A stretch of 64,000 bases of DNA from Diprion similis (taxonomy: Eukaryota > Arthropoda > Insecta > Hymenoptera > Diprionidae): positions 23,148,001 to 23,212,000 of the forward strand of contig NC_060110.1 of NCBI RefSeq assembly GCF_021155765.1. The letters are read 5' to 3'. Under the pieces are notes generated by a model that saw only the letters and a program-made list of their open reading frames with translations, was not told the DNA's origin and made no database searches. The position numbers and the translations under genes were made by a program. This document shows, piece after piece, positions 1 to 15,071 of this stretch (positions within the stretch are counted from its first letter, which is position 1; each line of letters starts with the position of its first letter).

Positions 1-1861
1 AATACAGGGAAATGATTTAGGCAAGATTTCTGCTTGACATAAATTACGAGAACTAAATATCTGGTAATGCAGGCATCGAATTGGCGAGGTTGATTGCAGG
101 GAGCGGAATGTCGGAAACTTTGGTGTGCATCCTGCGGGATCGGAAAAAGACACGACGCTCGAGTTCAACTATCTTCGACGAGACCCTAGAGCTAATAGAA
201 TTGGAAAATCCTACCCGAAAGCTTGGTCAATCTTGATTGATTCGAAACTGCTTTGATCCGATGTATGCGGAAGTCGATACGGTCAATCTAATCGAGTTAA
301 AACGACTCTTTGACCGCAATGAAATTACCGTGCTTCTAGGATATCTAGAAAGCGCGAAGAAACTTTTTGGGTCGTTTGCTCTAGAAGTTTTCTTTGAAAC
401 TCTCCGCGCAACGCCTGTAGATAGTCAACTTAAGCTTCACTTATGTAGCTTCGATTGCCTATGTGCAGGCGTTGCACGGTAAATTTTACAGTAAATTCCC
501 GGTATGCGCATCGAGGGTTCAAGGGTAGCAGGGATCGACGAAGAAATTGTTAGCTTGAATTGACGTGCGGCGGTATAACCGCGGTGGGCATTGAGATAAG
601 AAATTTGATGAACGCTCAGCGGTTTATCATCGCGGGAAGCAAGGATCCCAGCTCCCGAATTTATGCCCGGGATGAGCTCGCGAAATTTGAAACGCTTTCG
701 AGATTTATAATGCAACAAGGAAACGTCGGAGCTGTAGGATCCTCTAACGAGACAACCGGAAGCTTCGGATTTGCCGGTGAGGCATGGGGCCGAAGGGGGT
801 CATGGTTGCAGAGATGTATCATTGCAGCCATCTCAGCCACTCAACTAACGGCCAATTTTTTTCATCCCCTGGTATCTTTCTTACCCTCGCGTTCCTCCTT
901 GGCTTCTTTTTCTCTTATCTCTCGTGATAAAACGATATTTATGTCTTCGCATTTATTTGGCCGAAACTTCCTTCCTTGCGGGTGAAATTATCACCCTACC
1001 TCGATTATAAGGAGCGCAGCGCGACAACGCGTTAATGGCGGTGTAACCGACGATATCTTAAGATTATCGAAAGGTATGCACGCGACGGCCGTGACCGCAA
1101 ATTGAGGTGATTAAAAATATTGCCTATATATCCGCAGGATCGGTATACCCAATTAGCCAAACGGCCAGTTATCTAATAATCGTGATTAGGAGAATTAGGG
1201 CGTCTCAGAAATTGCACAAGAGCGCTTTGAATCTCTCGTAAATTAAGGTTTTATTCATTTTCATATACCATGCAATTATATAAAGACCAGAAAATTTTCT
1301 TCCCTCTTCTGCCTCGGTTTTTTTCACGAAATTCGTTAACCTCACGTACGTCCGAAAGCTAAGATGTAACCCCGGGTGACATTCTTCTCCATAATGAAGC
1401 TAATCCTTCGAGCTGAGCTACGTGCCTTGCCGTGTCGAATTAGGGTATTTACCCAAATTCCGGTTTTCCCATGATTAGAATCAACAAACTCAACAGGGAG
1501 AGCCGAGGCGTTTCTACCCAGTATGCAAATGAACGAATAGATGTCAGTCTTGGCTTCAATGCTGTTGTTCTATCTTGTTATACAAGAAAACCAAACCGTG
1601 GAAATGTAGTATAGATTGTCGACAAAATGAGATCAAAATCGCGGTGTGTAATAGCAAGCCCTGAAGCTGTATAACATAACAAGTAACATGTCGCTTGAAA
1701 CGGGGAGAACCTGGTTATAGATATTGCGAGCAGTTGGTTTATGGATGGAAACAAGAGAGTTCAGTAAGCTCGGGCTGCTTTGACGTGACGTTATCCGATT
1801 ATGCATATAGGTATACACATACCACCCTCGTTTGTAATCACATTATTGTCCTCTGTTGCAG
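1..1861. other. Non-coding stretch, probably a GALNT2 intron
   Basis: No conserved coding sequence was found here on either strand. The downstream GALNT2 exon begins in mid-protein at a clear splice acceptor (AG at 1860-1861), so this stretch is most simply an intron of that gene. I searched for the conserved segment that precedes the first visible exon in the family (the IPDTR-type motif) and did not find it. The 5' exons therefore probably lie to the left of the window. Short open frames at 237-482 and 560-985 show no family resemblance. Confidence 0.55.
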
Positions 1862-4800
1862 GTGTCGAATGAAACAATGGAAACGAGACCTGCCGCCAAC
1901 CTCGGTGATTATAACGTTTCACAACGAGGCGCGTTCTACCCTTCTCAGAACGGTAGTCAGGTGAGTTGAGTTCTGCTTAAATGTCAAGTATGTGAACTGC
2001 AAAAACGGCGCCACAACAACGGGCGCATAATTTTAATCACGAGTTAAATTCAAAGGCAGACTGTCAGCCATGGCAGATATGCAATCAGCCCTCTGCAGTC
2101 GGCGAATATAGATTCAGAACGAGTTTGTATAAAAGTTTGAAATCTGGCGGGCGGCGACTGTCGTCCGTGAAACGCCTTTCCGATGGAATTTTCTAATCAC
2201 CATTCCTTCGCTTCTCGTTCCTCTCTCGTTTCCTGTTAGCAGCCGCCGCGTTTTCCGCTCCTCTCACCCACCGCATCCCTTACCACCCTTAGATCTCACC
2301 CTTCGGATTCTGCAGATATATAAGCCAGACTCCGAGAGCCGATGATCGCTGAACGGCCACAAAGACGGCATAAATCAGAGATTTTTCATAACGTGGCGAA
2401 TTAATTAAGACATTTTTCTTACGCCGTGCCGCGAGCTTCGCGAATATAATTTTAATTCTTGCAATTTTTACCCACCGCCCCACGAATTCTCTCTTCCACT
2501 GGCATGCTATTTTTTATACGTATATATATACCTATAACTACTGAAGGGAGATATTTCAGAACCCTCCTCTTCGAATATCAGAATCCATATATTTTTTCTG
2601 TGTTTCAGTGTGCTCAATAGAAGCCCCGAGCATCTAATCAAGGAGATCATTTTGGTCGATGACTTTAGTGACCATCGTAAGTATGATAGATTATAGACTC
2701 AAAGAAGATCTCTTACATTATATATTCCTATTTGTTTTCCGATGTTACTTCAACATTGAGTCAGACAAGTATTATGGAATAGTAGCAGTAGCATGAATTC
2801 TTAATAATATCACATTTGCTCATCAAGAAACTCCATGAAAGGATATAGCATCGTTGTGAAATGAAAAATTTTCGTTATAGACATGAACGCAAAAAGTAAT
2901 TGGGCTCTTGGTCTTGGACATTTGATTATCCCGTCTCGCTATTTCTCTTGTTAATCCTAAGATTCGTGAAATCGAGTTTAACCAGAAGTAACCTTGGTGT
3001 AATCTATACCTTTCAGCTGAGGACGGTGAAGAATTGTCAAGGATCCACAAGGTGCGGGTTATCAGAAACGAGAAACGCGAGGGTCTTATGAGGTCGCGAG
3101 TCAGAGGGGCGGATGCTGCGACAGCCAGCGTTCTCACTTTCCTCGACTCTCATTGCGAATGCAATGCTGATTGGCTCGAACCCCTCCTCGAAAGGGTCGC
3201 CGAAGACCCGACGAGGGTCGTTTGCCCCGTCATCGACGTCATCAGCATGGATACCTTCCAGTATATCGGTAAACGCGATATTTTACTTTATAACACAATG
3301 CGTGTAGTGTAGGATGATTGCGTGATATGAGTGATAAGATGATGATGATTTAGTGCTTTTTCGGTATAATCAATGGTTTAACACATGATTAATCGATCCA
3401 GATTTTTCCGCCCATTATTGACCACTGCAAATCCGTTACTCGGTGTAATTTTGAATATCGAATGACAGGAGGTGATGTTGTTGAAATTGATAGGGGCATC
3501 GGCCGACCTGAGAGGTGGATTCGATTGGAGTCTGGTCTTCAAGTGGGAATACCTGAGTCAAGTGGAGCGTCAAGCGAGGCAGAAGGATCCGACCTCGTCC
3601 ATCCGGACACCGATGATCGCCGGAGGACTATTTGTCATCAACAAAGCGTACTTCGAGACTCTGGGAAAATACGACACCCAAATGGACGTATGGGGGGGAG
3701 AAAATCTCGGTGAGCTGCTGCAGGCGTCTGCTTTATACATATCCTTTGCAATCCCTTTTTTTCCATTATGTATAACATACAGATGCATAACAGTTTTTCC
3801 ATTTCGCTTAATGTGTCCCGTTTTGTTCTTTACTTGATCACCGTTTTCGTCTCTTTTGCTTCAGAAATATCGTTCCGCGTGTGGCAATGCGGTGGCAGCT
3901 TGGAAATCATACCGTGCTCGAGAGTTGGCCACGTATTCCGGAAACGACATCCGTACTCCTTTCCTGGAGGAAGCGGTAACGTATTCGCAAGGAACACCCG
4001 TCGCGCAGCCGAAGTATGGATGGACGAGTACAAACAGTACTATTACAACGCCGTTCCACTAGCGAGGAATATACCTTACGGAAAGTGAGTTTTATGGTAC
4101 AATTTCTTTCGACACTCGTATTCCATAAGTCAGTCGCCGATAGGACGGTTAAAATGGGAATGTCGATTTATACAGTTCCTGAAAAAACCGAGAAGCTAAT
4201 AATGAGGCGAGAAATCGGGAGACGGAAGCCATCTGGTGCTAGAGAATATTCCATTCTATAGACATCCCGTATTTAATTATAAAAGAAGTTTTTTTATTAT
4301 AGTTTTCACAAAATAAACGTACAAGAACCTGCACGGAGTTTTCTGTACTTAGATATCGGTGCAAATCAACGCAAACGATCAGCTGCGATGGGTCTCTTTG
4401 ACGCTATATTACCTCACCATGCTCATATTATGTTTCACCATCACCTAAATAACGAAAAGTTTTTTTCTGATCTAAAAAACCTGGCGTTAAAAAATTAAAT
4501 GGGAGGTGCAGCCGGATACATATAATTAAATATTACAGCATTCAAGATCGATTGGAACTAAAACATAAGCTTCACTGCAAGCCGTTCAGTTGGTACCTCA
4601 AGAACGTTTATCCAGAGCTTGCAATACCCACCAGTGAAGGCGGACCAGGGGGTTCTTTCAAACAAGGATCCACCTGCATGGACAGCATGGGGCATCTCCT
4701 TGACGGAAACGTGGGGCTCTATCCCTGTCACGACACTGGCGGCAATCAGGTAATTCTGCCTCTCAATTTTCCACCGACCTAACTTCAAAATAGCTGATGA

Positions 4801-5143
4801 TTGATAATTTATTGTAATTCTGTCTGATTCCACTTACTCTGTTCGGTTGAATGATAACGGTCATCTCTTTTAGGAATGGGGCTTAACCAAGGATGGTTTA
4901 ATAAAGCACCACGACCTCTGCCTGACGTTACCAGCATACGCTAAAGGAACAACACTCTTGATGCAAATATGCGACGGAAGTGAAAATCAGAAGTGGCGTC
5001 ACTTGGAGGGTGGCCTGATACGTCACACACGAATACCAGTGTGCGTAGATTCCAGGCATCACGCGCAGCGAGGTATAACTGCAGAAAAGTGCGACTCGCG
5101 TGCAGAGACACAGAGATGGCATCTCTACAATCACAATCATTAG
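1862..5143 (+). CDS. GALNT2: Polypeptide N-acetylgalactosaminyltransferase 2, 5' part missing
   Basis: This enzyme transfers GalNAc from UDP-GalNAc to Ser/Thr of proteins in the Golgi, the first step of mucin-type O-glycosylation. Seven exons are visible: 1862-1960, 2609-2676, 3017-3268, 3494-3709, 3865-4084, 4539-4749 and 4874-5143. They give 444 residues, in frame across all six junctions. The order of motifs is [11 protein letters not shown] (start of the GT-A catalytic fold), LDSHCEC with the metal-binding DxH, WGGENLEISFRVW (Gal/GalNAc-T motif) and RVGHVFR. A ricin-type lectin domain follows, with three QxW repeats (NQEW, NQKW, TQRW) and the CMD, CLT and CVD triplets. The sequence follows vertebrate GALNT2 closely ([35 protein letters not shown]). 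The cytoplasmic tail, membrane anchor and stem are absent because the gene starts outside the window. A possible polyadenylation signal lies at 5742-5747. The assignment to isoform 2 rather than another GALNT is confident but made by eye. Confidence 0.93.
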
Positions 5144-8100
5144 CCTGGACTAGAGCTCTAATTAATTCATTGTAGTTCACTATTTTAAGGTATAAGACGA
5201 AATGGTGATGTGCGTCCGATAACGAAATTATCAACTCCCGTATAATATATATGCGACTAAAGAATCATTATAACACGCTGGAGGGCTTGCAATTATTATT
5301 TTATTATCTCGCTAGTAAAAATGGAGTGACGTGAAAACTGCTGTTGAATGTAATATAAGTTACCTGCCGTAGAAGTTCTGCTTCTCTAAACCAAACTTCA
5401 ACTCTTAAATGGAGTGTCTCAAAATACTCATGCTAAATTAAGTGTAATAACTTTCATTTGAAGGAAACGATTAATTTTTATAAATGTGAATATAAGTATT
5501 GAGCGATTTGTTCATATTTTATGAGGGAATAGACATTTTATATTCGCAAGGTATAATGCGTTTTTTAGAGAAATCGATTTATTGTCTAGCAAACATTTTT
5601 TTTGCAGCAACAATATGACTTGTAGTTAATAAGGAGAGTGTAGTCATCGCCAATTCTTTATACAAGTTGATGAGCTAACGAGTTCATCTTGACTAGATAC
5701 GAAAGATACTTTTTTAATTCATCGCCCAATGCACTATTGAAATAAAAAATTATAACCGAAAAAACAAAACTAATTACATTCCAAAAATAATGGTTAGAGT
5801 TTATTGAATAACTCAGATACAGTCCAACCTCTCAGTAGTTCCGGACAAGGATGAAGGTGGAAGAGTTTTTCTATGAATCGGTGTTCCCCAATACCTATCT
5901 ATCTTTGCATAGCTGGCCAGATTTTTGCACTTAAACTACTGAGAAGTAGGTATACGAATTCTCAGCTTGTGTCTTTTCTTCTGAGTAGTGGGGGAAATAG
6001 TTCACGCATAAAACTGGGGAAACGGGCCAATTAAGAGAGGTTGAACTGCATTGTGTAACTGTTACGACAATTTATTTTAGTGTAACTTTCTTTGCTAAGG
6101 CTAGAATGAGTAATGGATAATGGATAAAATTATTTCGCTCAGATAAAACCTTAATTTTGATTATACTAAATCAAAAGTGATTTAGTTATATCCGAAATAT
6201 TTGCTATTCAATTTTAGTTTCATATTTACGTTCTATCGTCGGTTCTTTGGTCTTTAATTACTAATATCTAGGATTCACTTTAGGTGAATAAATGATGGTA
6301 TCAAAATAATACGGGGAAAACTGTTGGATTCAGCGTGTAAGGAATATGCGCATACATATAATAGCAGCTTAAAATGATTAAAGTATCAGCCATTGATACA
6401 TTTAATACGGGAGACGATTTTTTTGAAAATGTTTTTTACGAAAACAAGTAGCAGAAGAACTATATTGTATTCGGTCTGAAGAAACTTATACTCCATTCAG
6501 TAATTTGATTAATAGTTTTAAAGTATGAACAATGTTGTGAGAGTGCCAAAACGAAGTTAAAGATGAAAAACAAAACGTGAATAAAAAGTAAATAACTACC
6601 ATCAAGTTATGAATTGGGTATTTGGAATCAGAAAATTACAATCGATTTATTGATAAACATTAAAAAATACAAACACACCTCTTCCATAATAGCGAAAAGT
6701 GAAAAAGAAAGAAAAAACAATCTTCGAATCGATTGGAGTATCAAAGATGTAAATATATTTCATGATATTATTGGCATAACTATTGTAATGGAATGCTTAA
6801 ATTATTGTAACATTATAATTTTTCAACTGTGATTACATTACGAGTTCAGAAGTACGTCAAGATAATTATCTGCGTCAGACAAGCGTCGTGATGTATCCTT
6901 GTTAAGGATTCGTGAACAATTATATTCTAACTCGTGTTTTTCCAAATAAAAACAATCGACGAGCAATTAAATTGTACCCGTTGTAAGATCAACGATAAGT
7001 ATGCCAAAATCTAGCGATTGGTTGATTTCGAAAAGTTGATTGAAATAGGTTTTTGTACAAACTAAATATTGGCTGCTTTTAGGGGGAAAAAATATTCTGT
7101 TAAGTACAAGGTGGACCTAAATTGAAATTTTTCTTCAATTTAACTACGCCTAGTAGTCAAAGGTTGTAAATGTTGTCTGTCAATATTGCAATTTATTTAT
7201 TGATCACAAATGATATTTAATTTGAAATTTTTTTCTTCGTTTAAATTAGCACAGGCGATGTACTGTATTTTGACTTGGTTGTGCAAATGGGTATAGATAA
7301 TTATGATAAAACAATTAAGATATTTAGTCGATAAGCGAATCAGCAACAGCAATATGACACGATATAAACTAAGTATTCTTTTGTAATAACTCCTAGCTTG
7401 TTCCTTGCTGTTACGAAATAACAGCAGTGCTGGTATAAGTTTACGTAAGCTTTTGTATCATAAAACTATCACTTCTGCATTCGATTGTCATTAAACTGAT
7501 GGAAAATACAGTCGAGATACCAATCATTCAAAAAATTTTAACGATGAGATTGGCTCGAGCACGTAGCATATAAGAAATTTATTATATATAACATAATATA
7601 ACATAATACAATATTATACGTGCGTAATAGTAGGTAAGGCGGCAATTCGGTATCGATGTTTAATTCGTTTCTGGTGTCCCTGGAAATTAAAATGAAGGCT
7701 TTCATTAAATCTGGTCGATTTCGTCTGTGAATATACTGCAGTCTACACAATAAACATACTAAGTTATACTTATAATGAATATCATAAATACGTAATGTAA
7801 ATAATAGTTATATTATTCTTATTAATTATATAAATATAAATTATATAAAAACGTCGTACTTCCGCAATTTTAGGCTGTAAGATAAAATGTGACATAAATT
7901 AATTAATTAATCAGTTACAATACGAAGTTAACAGTCAATGATAATGTGTATGTAACCAGTCCATTAAAATAGACCCAACCACTTGATCTCTGCGAATTAC
8001 GAATATGGATGGATTATAAATGAAAGATAACACCTGTACGAGTAAAAATTGACACAACGACAGAGAAACGATCGAAGGAGTAATAAAAAGAGATTTTAGA

Positions 8101-8428
8101 AAAAAGGAGCGACGATACTTAGAGATTGACAATAATGAAAAGAATATTTGGCGTACTTCAGATGAACTTTGTATTACAAAAAAAAAAAAAGAAAACTTTA
8201 TAAACCTACGTATTCATCAAATTATCGGGGTTATCATTCAATTATAAAGTTCTACCGGCTAAAAAATCATATGCTAGTGTTTCATGTATTCCACACTTTG
8301 TATTGTATAATAATGAAATGAATGTAAATTAAGATGAAACAAAATGAACAAAAAAACAGTATGCTAACGATTATAGGAGAAATTTTTTTTAATAAAACAT
8401 GGATTTTTTTCCAAAAACTTTACGTCAA
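5144..8428. other. AT-rich intergenic region between GALNT2 and KRR1
   Basis: The region holds the GALNT2 3' untranslated region (possible AATAAA at 5742-5747) followed by AT-rich sequence. I see no conserved open frame, tRNA or structured RNA. The open frames at 6614-6832, 7538-7750 and 7935-8132 are short, AT-driven and unlike any family I know. Confidence 0.6.
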
Positions 8429-8434
8429 TTTATT
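8429..8434 (-). terminator. KRR1 polyadenylation signal (AATAAA on the minus strand)
   Basis: A TTTATT on the plus strand reads AATAAA on the minus strand about 95 nt after the KRR1 stop codon. This implies a short 3' untranslated region. The position fits, but no transcript evidence is available. Confidence 0.5.
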
Positions 8435-8525
8435 TACAACATTTTTTTAATACAATCGGCTTAATCTTATAAAAAATAAACGTACCGCAAGTTGTAAGTT
8501 TAGTATGATAAAGTATATACACAGT

Positions 8526-10407
<1,882 letters not shown>

Positions 10408-11976
10408 ATGGCCGATAAAAGTTCGCTATTTGAACCGAGCGATAATGACTCAAAACCATCTGGTGACACTGGGCTGGGGCGTTACTTCAGCAATACAACT
10501 CACACGATATTCGACGAAATTGTCCCGCCGGAAAAACAAGACATGCTGGAACAACCGTCAGTATCTGCGAGCCCTCGCCCAGTATTTGACTCCTTTTTGA
10601 CTGCGCCGTCAAATAGCTTTCTTGAAAATAGCTTGTCAGATGCTGCGGAGCAAGTCTCCGATCACGTCACGGCCAGCGACATTCATAGAGATGCTTGGAT
10701 TCCCTCGGATCAAACCAGAAAAGTATTAGCGTCGATAGCTACGTCGACACCTGGAAGTAACTTTCCTGATAGAGAAAATCTGACGATGCCCGGACTGACG
10801 TTGCAAGGAGATTTAACTGATACGACTAAGGAGACTGCGATTCACTTCCTAGGGGAAGAAGAAAACATTCATCGTAACGTTCTCACAGCTTCGGATGTGA
10901 CGCAGGACGAACGTGGTCTGAGGAATTTGATTCAGACAGGATGTTACCGGGCGGCGATTAATCTTACTGGAAGACTGCTAGCAATTTATGGACAGGGATA
11001 TGGGAAGATAAATCATCCCAGCAAACACACTCCACATTCTCTACAATTATGGTTTACAAGGCTCGCACTTTTGGCAAAGTTAAAGCATGTCGAAGTTCTT
11101 GAAAACGAGTCTAAGCCCTTTGGAAATTTAGATAAGCCTGATATGTTTTTTACCTTTTATCCAGAACTCTATGGAACCAGGCCTGGATCCATGGCCTGTT
11201 TTGCCTTCCGGTTGCTTCTAGCCGAGATACCTGCCTATTGCAACAAACCGAGAGTCGCGTTGGACAACCTGCATAAGGTTTTATCTACTGTAAAACAAAT
11301 TATAAAAAACTTGAAAAAAGGATTTGGGGAGGATGGCGGACGCCTGAAATTTACACCTACAGAAAGAGATGATGCTATCAGATTATGGGTCGGGAGAGAG
11401 TCTAGAATACTAATTTCCATTGTCAACTGTGCTTTGACTCTGAAAAACTATATTTTAGCCATTGATATTTTGGAGAGCCTGAGTGAAGGCACGGATTGGA
11501 ATCCAGAGCAGAGGCAAATACTAAAATCAGCAATTGGTAGGGTCCTACTTTTACTCGGTGACATCTCAGCAGCAGAAAAACAGTTTGCTGATGGCAGAGA
11601 AAGTTTCCAAAATCCTTCAAACTCCAGGGAATTAACCGACAGAGGCCTGATGGCGGTAGCTCAAAACGCATTTCAAGAAGCCTACAACTGTTTTCAGAAA
11701 GCATCGGTCTTAGAATCGTCCAATATTATGCTAATAAATAATATGGCTGTATGCTTGCTTTACAATGGGCGACTTCAAGATGCTGTACATTTATTAGAAA
11801 GTGCACTAGTCAGAAACCCAACTAAAGGACTACAGGAAACATTATTGTTGAATATTTGTACCTTGTATGAATTACACACGACTCATAGTATGCAGCCCAA
11901 ATTACATTTATTGAGACAGTTGAATCGATACAAAGGAGACGCCATTGCGGTGCAATGTTTAAAACTATCGCTTTAG
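10408..11976 (+). CDS. TRAPPC12: Trafficking protein particle complex subunit 12 (TPR protein)
   Basis: TRAPPC12 is a subunit of the TRAPP III-type tethering complex that acts in ER-to-Golgi vesicle traffic; in vertebrates it also has a mitotic role. This is a single-exon gene of 522 residues, shorter than the human protein of about 735 because the poorly conserved N-terminal half is reduced. The N-terminal block GRYFSNTTHTIFDEIVPPEK is followed by a Ser/Thr-rich low-complexity stretch. The conserved half begins near residue 170 with LRNLIQTGCYRAAINLTGRL, then LLAIYGQGYGK, HSLQLWFTRLALLAKL and KPFGNLDKPD. C-terminal TPR units include NNMAVCLLYNGRLQDAVHLLE and a final QCLKLSL, all matching the human protein in order. 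The ATG at 10408 is the first in a long open frame. Confidence 0.93.
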   Translation: MADKSSLFEPSDNDSKPSGDTGLGRYFSNTTHTIFDEIVPPEKQDMLEQPSVSASPRPVFDSFLTAPSNSFLENSLSDAAEQVSDHVTASDIHRDAWIPSDQTRKVLASIATSTPGSNFPDRENLTMPGLTLQGDLTDTTKETAIHFLGEEENIHRNVLTASDVTQDERGLRNLIQTGCYRAAINLTGRLLAIYGQGYGKINHPSKHTPHSLQLWFTRLALLAKLKHVEVLENESKPFGNLDKPDMFFTFYPELYGTRPGSMACFAFRLLLAEIPAYCNKPRVALDNLHKVLSTVKQIIKNLKKGFGEDGGRLKFTPTERDDAIRLWVGRESRILISIVNCALTLKNYILAIDILESLSEGTDWNPEQRQILKSAIGRVLLLLGDISAAEKQFADGRESFQNPSNSRELTDRGLMAVAQNAFQEAYNCFQKASVLESSNIMLINNMAVCLLYNGRLQDAVHLLESALVRNPTKGLQETLLLNICTLYELHTTHSMQPKLHLLRQLNRYKGDAIAVQCLKLSL

Positions 11977-12319
11977 AAGTTACTAATTTAATAATTCTTG
12001 GTTACACTAGAGTAAAACCCTGTAATTGAACAGCCAATTATTCAGTTGTTTTATTTATTGTTAATATTTTAGTTAATAGTTACTTGAAGTTTACTGTAAA
12101 AATTATGTTATGGAAAATCAGTGCAATTGCGTTAATTACGGTGTCAATGTTATTTGATTGGAAGTGATATTCCGAAATTAAATTTGAGTAAAAAAAACTA
12201 TCGAGTATTGATCAAGTATCCTTACTTGCTTACTTGGAATAGCATAAAATGTGATGAAATATGTCTGTGGTCCTGGAATGAGCCGCTTGTTGTTAAAGAA
12301 ATCGCTAACTTACAGCTAG

Positions 12320-12550
12320 TGTACTTGGTAACGCAAAAATCAAAAAATGGCATCGTTTCTATGAATTTATTATTGCGATTTCCCATAATTCGTGCCATTT
12401 CTTTATATCTGTGTCGAATGAATTGCAGTGTTTTTGTTCAGAATTCCGTATGTAGTGGGACTGTTGATTTTTTTTTTGCATTCGAGTTACGTAGACTTCG
12501 ATGGTTGAATATATATACACATCAATGTCAAAATCGACCAGGGTACCCCT
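12320..12550 (+). repeat. Dispersed repeat, copy A
   Basis: This copy shares a core at about 12357-12384 (TTCTATGAATTTATTATTGC) with copies near 14250 and 19015. Its right part runs from TTTTTGTTCAGAATT (about 12431) through GTAGACTTCGATGGTTG to AAATCGACCAGGG (ending about 12543), which aligns with the right arm of copy C. I did not find a convincing left arm, so this copy may be truncated. Confidence 0.5.
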
Positions 12551-14092
12551 TGGGTGTAATACCTGCAGCGTTGTTCAAGTCTTGTTGGAGCAACTCAATT
12601 CCTGTAGGAGGTAGCCCTTTAACCCTTAGAGGACCGGCATACGCCATTTGGCATAAGGTCATTGACCTATCAACATTTGACTTTAATTTGGTCCAACATT
12701 CTGGAATTTAGATCACTTTTCTGTAGAAGAAAAAAATTTTCGAAATTCCTCAAACCCCAGTTGTCTAAAAGTTAATAATGGATTTTTTCTCTTCGTTTTT
12801 CATTAATGGAGGCGTACGTGTGGAACTCCATTTTTAGAATTCGCAGATGGTTAAAGTCTAACTTTTTGGTCTATGGAGACTCCTATGGTATTTGTTACAA
12901 TAGGCGGTATTTTTAATGTGTTATGTCCTATCGAGCTTTGATCATCAATTGACTACTATTACTTTGCAAGTACCGCAAGCTTAAAAAATTAAAGGTATAC
13001 TTAAATAAAAATAATAATAATATTCTTTCAAAACGGAGGGCGGACATCGTTCCGTATCAGTTTCTGATACCAGCAATGAGCAGGTAGAAATAATAAAAGC
13101 ATACGTCTACTTCGATGGTAGAGTATACAATGGCAATTTTTTAAAAAGCATTTAGGACTCCCCAACTGCACACGCTGTAAGTGCGAAAACAGGAAGACTC
13201 CCACAGCAGTAAGCATAATTTAAATTAACGTCTAAATTCCTGAACAAAATAATTTGTATGCCAGCCTTCAGATTCCCAAATATAATATCGCAGAAATGAG
13301 TAGTGATACCGATAATCGAAAACCATAAATATAACTGGAACTCTGGCATGAATAACCAACTATTTCTGAAAGTAATTCACGAAAAAACCGCTTCCGAGAA
13401 ATAGAAAAGATGATCGAGCCTGGGAAAGTGAAGGTACGTAATAATTGTTGAATTTTTAAAAAAAGCAAATAGGCTACGCATCCTTTCGGTACACCAAATG
13501 AGAAAAAACAAATACCTACTCATTTGTTTTAATTGATTCAATTTTAGAAAAAAGTGACATAATATATCAACTAATTGTGGAAGAAATTTGAAAAGATGTG
13601 AAAGTGAGGCTGAACACATGGGGATAGAGGCTTACAATGTACAGAATAGAATAGGTCGATGAATAGAATAGTTATATAGCGATGGATCTATTATTTTAGT
13701 AAAATGTATAGAAACTGAGCATTCTGTATGCGAAAAAAATATATATAACTCTACACAATTTACGTAAGTTAGTAACTCTTTCTGTATACGTCAAACGAAC
13801 GAAAGCAAAAATAAATTCCTATATCTATATTGTATCGAAATTGTGTTCGCACTCCCTATCGGGGCGTCCAGCGAAACTTGAGTTCAAAATTCCCGTATTT
13901 TCCCGGTCATTTTATAAAAATTTTTCCAACATTCATAACACTATTTTGAGCTGCATAATCACTGAATAATAGTTGGTTTACATAGTGATCTTTAAATACA
14001 CATGATACTTAATGTAAGTAACATGCTCGTCGATGAACATAAATTTCCCGAAAAAAAGGATTGAACATCTCAGTACCCTGCGTAAAGTGGTT

Positions 14093-14402
14093 CCCTAGTC
14101 GATCTCGACGGCGACATACATATATACAAATATCGAAGTCCACATATCTCAAATGCGGTAAAGAGCTGAACAGCCCCATTCTACCAACAGTTTAGAACAG
14201 AAACACTTCAATACATTTTCATTTGACGCAATAATAAGTAAATGGGATTCATTCTACGAATTTACTATTGCAATTTCGTAGCATCCGTGCTATTTTTTTA
14301 TTTTTGCGTCAAACGAAAGTTTCCAAGTTTTTTTGTTCAGAATTACATATAAAATATGAGTCAGATAGGTGGACATCAATATTTGGAGTTATACGAGACG
14401 GG
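14093..14402. repeat. Dispersed fold-back repeat, copy B
   Basis: The left arm (about 14093-14231), read on the minus strand, goes from TTGCGTCAAATGAAAATG to GAGATCGACTAGGG. The right arm (about 14304-14402) reads TTGCGTCAAACGAAAGTTTC on the plus strand and continues through TTGTTCAGAATTACAT and GGACATCAATATTTGG. The arms therefore form a long imperfect inverted repeat around a centre of about 70 bp. The centre holds the family core, CTACGAATTTACTATTGC. There is no open frame. It is probably a fold-back or MITE-type element. Confidence 0.55.
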
Positions 14403-14661
14403 AACACATTCAAAATGTAATCGATGTTCCATACGATATTTGTTGATGTGTACATATAAATGATGAGAGTAAGTACATGCAACCAAAATATAATTGTGGT
14501 AGGGAATAAGAAGAGGTAGAAAATACGCTGTAAATGGAGATAATACATCTAGCGACAATAAAGTGAAAAGTTGTATCACTGCAAAGGTATGCAATTTTAC
14601 TAGTACTATTGTATATTACTTCGATTAGTACAGAACGTTCTTTTGTGATGAAATATTTTGT

Positions 14662-14677
14662 GGCCCTGAAAAGGGCC
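14662..14677 (-). terminator. H2B histone mRNA 3' stem-loop
   Basis: On the minus strand this reads GGCCCTTTTCAGGGCC, the six-base-pair stem and four-base loop bound by stem-loop binding protein. It lies 22 nt after the H2B stop codon. The mRNA is expected to end just downstream without a poly(A) tail. Confidence 0.95.
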
Positions 14678-14699
14678 GGTGGTAGTCGAAGAAAGCAGC

Positions 14700-15071
14700 T
14701 TACTTGGAGCTGGTGTATTTGGTTACAGCTTTGGTTCCTTCCGAAACAGCGTGCTTGGCAAGTTCACCAGGCAGAAGCAGTCTTACTGCAGTTTGAATCT
14801 CCCGAGACGTGATTGTAGACCGCTTGTTGTAATGAGCAAGCCGTGAAGATTCAGCAGCGATACGTTCGAAAATATCGTTGACGAAACTGTTCATGATGCT
14901 CATGGCCTTGCTGGATATACCAGTGTCAGGGTGAACCTGCTTCAGCACTTTGTAGATGTAGATTGCGTAACTCTCCTTCCTCCTGCGCTTCTTCTTCTTA
15001 TCTCCCTTCGTAATATTCTTTTGGGCCTTACCAGCCTTCTTGGCTGCTTTACCGCTAGTCTTCGGTGGCAT
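14700..15071 (-). CDS. H2B: Histone H2B, replication-dependent
   Basis: H2B is the core histone that pairs with H2A in the nucleosome. The single exon encodes 123 residues, the normal insect length. The basic N-terminal tail [19 protein letters not shown] leads into the histone fold from [20 protein letters not shown]. The protein ends with the conserved [17 protein letters not shown], which contains the lysine that is ubiquitylated in the family. It shares a promoter region of about 280 bp with the divergent H2A gene. A TATA-like run lies at 15155-15163, about 85 nt upstream of the ATG, and the 3' stem-loop lies 22 nt past the stop. Confidence 0.98.
   Translation of the reverse strand: MPPKTSGKAAKKAGKAQKNITKGDKKKKRRRKESYAIYIYKVLKQVHPDTGISSKAMSIMNSFVNDIFERIAAESSRLAHYNKRSTITSREIQTAVRLLLPGELAKHAVSEGTKAVTKYTSSK

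Larger units (their letters stand above)
11977..14661. other. Intergenic region with dispersed repeats between TRAPPC12 and H2B
   Basis: No supported gene. The region contains two copies of a dispersed repeat family (about 12320-12550 and 14093-14402), listed separately. The 185-codon open frame at 12154-12711 runs through one repeat copy and resembles no protein family. The rest is AT-rich sequence. Confidence 0.6.

Noticed and set aside
12154-12711. 185-codon plus-strand open frame
   Set aside because: It runs through repeat copy A, resembles no protein family and has no splice or promoter context.
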